Positions 5,618 through 7,868 of a stretch of 7,868 nucleotides of DNA are shown here, piece after piece (within the stretch, counting starts at the first letter, position 1; every line of letters begins with the position of its first letter). The stretch comes from Pseudomonadota bacterium. GTDB taxonomy: Bacteria; Pseudomonadota; Alphaproteobacteria; Rhizobiales; Devosiaceae. Where the stretch lies: assembly GCA_023436745.1 (NCBI GenBank), contig JAEZHZ010000230.1:1-7868 (forward strand). The letters are read 5' to 3'. The notes under the pieces are model-generated. The model was given only the letters and a program-made list of their open reading frames with translations. It ran no database searches and had not been told where the DNA came from. Position numbers and translations under genes: made by a program.

Positions 5618-6760
5618 CTAGCCGAGCGCTCGCTGCAGCCGCTCGAGGGCTGCCTCTATGGTTTCGGTGCGACCCGCATAGGAGAATCGCACGAAGTGGT
5701 GCCCGTCGACTCGGTCGAAATCGACACCGGGCGTTGCCGCCACTCCCGCGGTGTCGAGCAGGTGCTCGCAGAACGTCAGGGCGTCGTTGGAGAAGCGGCC
5801 GATTCCGGCGTAGGCGTAGAAGGCGCCCTCGGCCGCATGGTCGATGTCGAAGCCGATCTGCCGCAGTCCATCGGTCAGGAGCAGCCTGTTGGCTGCATAG
5901 CGCGCCTTCTGTTCTTCCGCGTACTCCCGCTCATTCAGTGCTGCCGTCGCGGCAATCTGACTCAATGTCGGGGCTGAGATGAACAGGTTCTGCTGCAAGA
6001 TCTCGGCGCGGCGGCTGAACTCGGGCGGCAGCACCATCCAGCCGATCCGCCAGCCGGTCATGCAGTAGTACTTTGAGAAGCTGTTGATCACGATGGCACG
6101 GTCGGTGATCTCGAGCGCACTCACTGAGCGGCCCCGGTAGTCGAGACCGTGATAGATCTCATCAGAGATGAAGGTGACGCCCAGCCGCTCGCAGGTCCCG
6201 ATGATGTCTGCGAGTTCTTCGCGATCAACGGCTGCACCGGTGGGGTTGGCAGGGCTGGCGAAAAGCAGACCGTCGAAGCCCTTGCCGGCGTGAGCCTTCG
6301 CAATGTCTGCCCCAGTCAGCTTCCAGCCATTGGCTGCGGTGACCGGTATCTCGACCACATCGAAGCCGAGCCCGATAAGCGTGTTCACATACGCCGGATA
6401 TCCCGGGCGCGTGATGGCGATTCGCGCACCCGGCCGGAACGCGGCATGGAACGCGATGATGAAGCCGGCCGACGACCCCATGGTGCAGAGGATCGCCTCG
6501 GGATCCACCCCTACCCCGTGCTGGGTCTGGTAGTAATCGGCAAGGCCGAGACGCAGTTCGATCAGGCCCTTGGCCTGGGTATAGGCCTGTCCCCCCGGTA
6601 GCGCTCTCGCGACCGCCTCGAGCACTCGCGGCGCCGGGGGCGCGCCGGGCTCTCCAACCTCGAGGTGACAGATATTGCGACCGGAAGCCTCAAGAGCGTT
6701 CGCACGCTTGAGGATCTCCATGGCGTGAAAGGGCATCAGCCCATCGGGTGCAGAGGACAT
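5618..6760 (-). CDS. PLP-dependent class I/II aminotransferase
   Basis: A 380-residue fold-type I aminotransferase of the aspartate aminotransferase superfamily, a cytosolic enzyme moving amino groups between amino and 2-oxo acids. The N-terminal motif HLEVGEP (32-38) contributes to the substrate site. ANPTG (171-175) holds N172, and SDEIYHGL holds D200 and Y203, which contact the PLP ring. K230 in NSFSKYYCMTGWRIGW is the Schiff-base lysine. R358 in HHFVRFSYAG corresponds to the arginine that binds the substrate alpha-carboxylate. All expected catalytic residues are present and the length is normal for the family. The amino acid used cannot be told from sequence; branched, aromatic or acidic substrates are all possible, so no symbol is given. 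The start at 6760 has GAGAGGA only 1-2 nt upstream, which is close. M9 is an alternative start that would still leave the fold intact. It is divergent from the DsbA-like gene. Confidence 0.93.
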   Translation of the reverse strand: MSSAPDGLMPFHAMEILKRANALEASGRNICHLEVGEPGAPPAPRVLEAVARALPGGQAYTQAKGLIELRLGLADYYQTQHGVGVDPEAILCTMGSSAGFIIAFHAAFRPGARIAITRPGYPAYVNTLIGLGFDVVEIPVTAANGWKLTGADIAKAHAGKGFDGLLFASPANPTGAAVDREELADIIGTCERLGVTFISDEIYHGLDYRGRSVSALEITDRAIVINSFSKYYCMTGWRIGWMVLPPEFSRRAEILQQNLFISAPTLSQIAATAALNEREYAEEQKARYAANRLLLTDGLRQIGFDIDHAAEGAFYAYAGIGRFSNDALTFCEHLLDTAGVAATPGVDFDRVDGHHFVRFSYAGRTETIEAALERLQRALG

Positions 6761-6803
6761 GTCCTCTCATGCCTTGCCCCTGCCCCGACGACAAGGGTGG
6801 TCT

Positions 6804-6828
6804 CAACAAGAGTTGTCTTCGGCCGAAG
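6804..6828. promoter_or_regulatory. Adjacent inverted repeats in the divergent intergenic region
   Basis: In the 143-bp gap between the aminotransferase and DsbA-like genes, CAAC-AAGA-GTTG (6804-6815) is followed at once by the 12-bp perfect palindrome CTTCGGCCGAAG (6817-6828). The position, 44 bp from one start codon and 75 bp from the other, would suit an operator or a short leader hairpin. No regulator is known from the sequence. Confidence 0.3.
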
Positions 6829-6846
6829 GAGAGTGTTCATGAAGGC

Positions 6847-6876
6847 CTGCCATGCGAACCGGACGTCTGCTAGAAC
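6847..6876 (+). promoter_or_regulatory. Candidate promoter of the DsbA-like gene
   Basis: GCTAGAAC (6869-6876) is an exact match to the GCTANAWC -10 box described for Caulobacter housekeeping promoters. A weak -35, CTGCCA (6847-6852), lies 18 nt before the TAGAAC hexamer. Transcription would begin near 6883, about 20 nt before the ATG at 6904. Confidence 0.38.
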
Positions 6877-6903
6877 TCCGTGGACCATTGCTGGAGCCTG
6901 CTC

Positions 6904-7761
6904 ATGTCACGCCTGTCCCTCGTCCTGGTTGCCCTTGTGGGCGTTCTGGCCGGTGCCCTCGGATATGCGGTTGTCAGCCGTCCTCAGCCTCTGGAACCCG
7001 CCGCAGTGCAGGCGCTCATCGACAAGGCCCTGTCCGAATATGAAGGACAACGGCTCGCGACCACAGCCGCCCAGCCGCCCAGCGTCAGTGCCGATCAGAT
7101 CAATCCCCTGATCGAATCATATCTGATGAGCGATCCGAAGATCCTGCAGCGGATGTCCGTGGCACTCGAGACCACGCTCCGCCGGGAAGAGCAGGCGCAA
7201 TCGCGCTCCGCTATCGCCTCCATGCAGAACGCCATTTACAACGCCCCGGGCCAGGTCGTCCTCGGCAACCCCGAGGGCGACGTGACGCTGGTGGAGTTCT
7301 TCGACTACAACTGCGGCTATTGCCGCAACGCCCTGCCCGATCTCGCGGCACTGCTGGCCGAAGACCCCAACCTCCGGGTCGTGCTCAAGGAGTTCCCGAT
7401 CCTGTCGAACGAGTCCATCGACGCCGCCCGCGTTGGCGTCCTCGTCGGCCAGTCAGATGCAGACTATTGGGCCTTCCACGAAGCGCTTTTCACCGCGCGC
7501 GGACAGGTCAACAAGGACGTGGCCCTGGACGCGGCCGTTTCCCTCGGGCTGAGCAGGGTGGCACTCGAAATGGACATGGGCACGGAAGCGGTCGCCCGGA
7601 CCATCCAGACCTCCTACGAGATCGCCAAGGCACTGAACATCACCGGCACGCCGACCTACATCATTGGTAACGAGATCATTCCCGGTGCCATCGGCGTCGA
7701 TGAACTACGCTCGCGGATTGCCAACATGCGGGCATGCGGCGAAACGCAGTGCGAGGGCTGA
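6904..7761 (+). CDS. DsbA-family thiol-disulfide oxidoreductase
   Basis: A 285-residue exported or membrane-anchored thioredoxin-fold protein. A hydrophobic segment at about 4-24 (LSLVLVALVGVLAGALGYAV) is a signal anchor or uncleaved signal peptide. Residues 30-110 are a mostly helical region including LIESYLMSDPKILQRM, like the N-terminal extension of Com1/ScsC-type proteins. The DsbA-like domain covers about 115-275, with active site C137-G-Y-C140 after VEFFDYN and the cis-proline loop T249-P250 in ITGTPTYIIG. The family oxidises or isomerises disulfides in periplasmic proteins. The GYC-type active site and N-terminal extension favour the Com1/ScsC group over classical DsbA (CPHC), so the partner and direction of electron flow are unknown. 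Two more cysteines, C278 and C283, lie at the C-terminus. The ATG at 6904 has GGAG 7 nt upstream; an in-frame GTG at 6880 would add eight residues before the signal and is less likely. Confidence 0.92.
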   Translation: MSRLSLVLVALVGVLAGALGYAVVSRPQPLEPAAVQALIDKALSEYEGQRLATTAAQPPSVSADQINPLIESYLMSDPKILQRMSVALETTLRREEQAQSRSAIASMQNAIYNAPGQVVLGNPEGDVTLVEFFDYNCGYCRNALPDLAALLAEDPNLRVVLKEFPILSNESIDAARVGVLVGQSDADYWAFHEALFTARGQVNKDVALDAAVSLGLSRVALEMDMGTEAVARTIQTSYEIAKALNITGTPTYIIGNEIIPGAIGVDELRSRIANMRACGETQCEG

Positions 7762-7789
7762 TCAGCCGATCGTTCGCTCAAGCAGCGAA
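7756..7789. other. Abutting convergent stops: palindrome and hairpin
   Basis: The DsbA-like TGA (7759-7761) and the dipeptidase TGA on the other strand (7764-7762) touch, forming the 12-bp perfect palindrome GGCTGATCAGCC (7756-7767). Five bases on, TTCGCT-CAAGC-AGCGAA (7773-7789) is a 6-bp stem with a 5-nt loop, inside the dipeptidase coding sequence. No T run follows on the plus strand, so it is not a standard intrinsic terminator, but it is the only visible candidate for the DsbA-like 3' end. Confidence 0.5.
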
Positions 7790-7868
7790 ATCCAGTTGTC
7801 GGTGGCGATCTTGCGCACCAGCGGCTCGCCATAACCCTTTTCGCGCAAGGCTTCGAGGAGTCTGGGGA
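7762..7868 (-). CDS. Probable M19 membrane dipeptidase, C-terminal fragment
   Basis: The last 34 codons of a gene entering from the right edge. The visible end reads PRLLEALREKGYGEPLVRKI, then ATDNWISLLERTIG and stop. The pattern of a helix with L-x-x-RGY, then a 'vrKI-x-x-x-NW' motif and a short C-terminal helix, is typical of the end of peptidase family M19 (renal or membrane dipeptidase), where the usual sequence is KILGGNW or KIxGxN. The family hydrolyses dipeptides with a binuclear zinc centre, but none of the metal ligands is in the window. Assignment rests on a short stretch and should be read as probable. It converges on the DsbA-like gene with no spacer. Confidence 0.68.
   Translation of the reverse strand, partial: PRLLEALREKGYGEPLVRKIATDNWISLLERTIG

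Overview
This is a GC-rich window (about 60-65% G+C) from an alphaproteobacterium. The evidence is the RNase E with an acidic insertion in its S1 domain and a C-terminal GWW motif, and the neighbourhood itself: an rne gene divergent from an AmiC-type amidase gene, which is followed by a class A penicillin-binding protein 1A gene. That arrangement is familiar in this class. Possible promoter elements also look alphaproteobacterial, for example GCTAGAAC ahead of the thioredoxin-fold gene. I cannot name the genus.

Layout, left to right. Positions 1-217 (minus) hold the N-terminus of PBP1A, cut by the window edge. Positions 330-1562 (minus) hold a secreted AMIN-Amidase_3 murein amidase. Positions 1563-2171 form a long gap between the divergent amidase and rne genes. 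It most likely contains the rne promoter, a leader of roughly 400 nt with several hairpins, and a possible upstream ORF with a good ribosome binding site. Positions 2172-4880 (plus) hold complete rne, ending in an intrinsic terminator at 4905-4931. Positions 4946-5389 (minus) hold a small Rnk/GreA-C-type RNA polymerase-binding regulator, preceded by a 228-nt gap with strong hairpins that could be its leader. Positions 5618-6760 (minus) hold a PLP-dependent class I/II aminotransferase. Positions 6761-6903 are a divergent intergenic region with palindromes. Positions 6904-7761 (plus) hold a membrane-anchored or exported DsbA-like protein with a CGYC active site. Positions 7762-7868 (minus) hold the C-terminal end of a probable M19 membrane dipeptidase. 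Its stop codon abuts that of the DsbA-like gene.

Functionally, the left part pairs cell-wall synthesis (PBP1A) with septal murein splitting (amidase) next to the central RNA decay enzyme. The right part is a set of independent housekeeping genes: transcription regulator, amino-acid metabolism, envelope disulfide chemistry and peptide hydrolysis. I see no IS element, phage gene, CRISPR array, tRNA, rRNA or toxin-antitoxin pair, and no convincing sign of a new multi-gene system. The points worth checking are mostly regulatory: the rne leader with its upstream ORF, the hairpin-rich region ahead of rnk, the palindromes ahead of the DsbA-like gene, and the zero-spacing convergent stops at 7759-7764.
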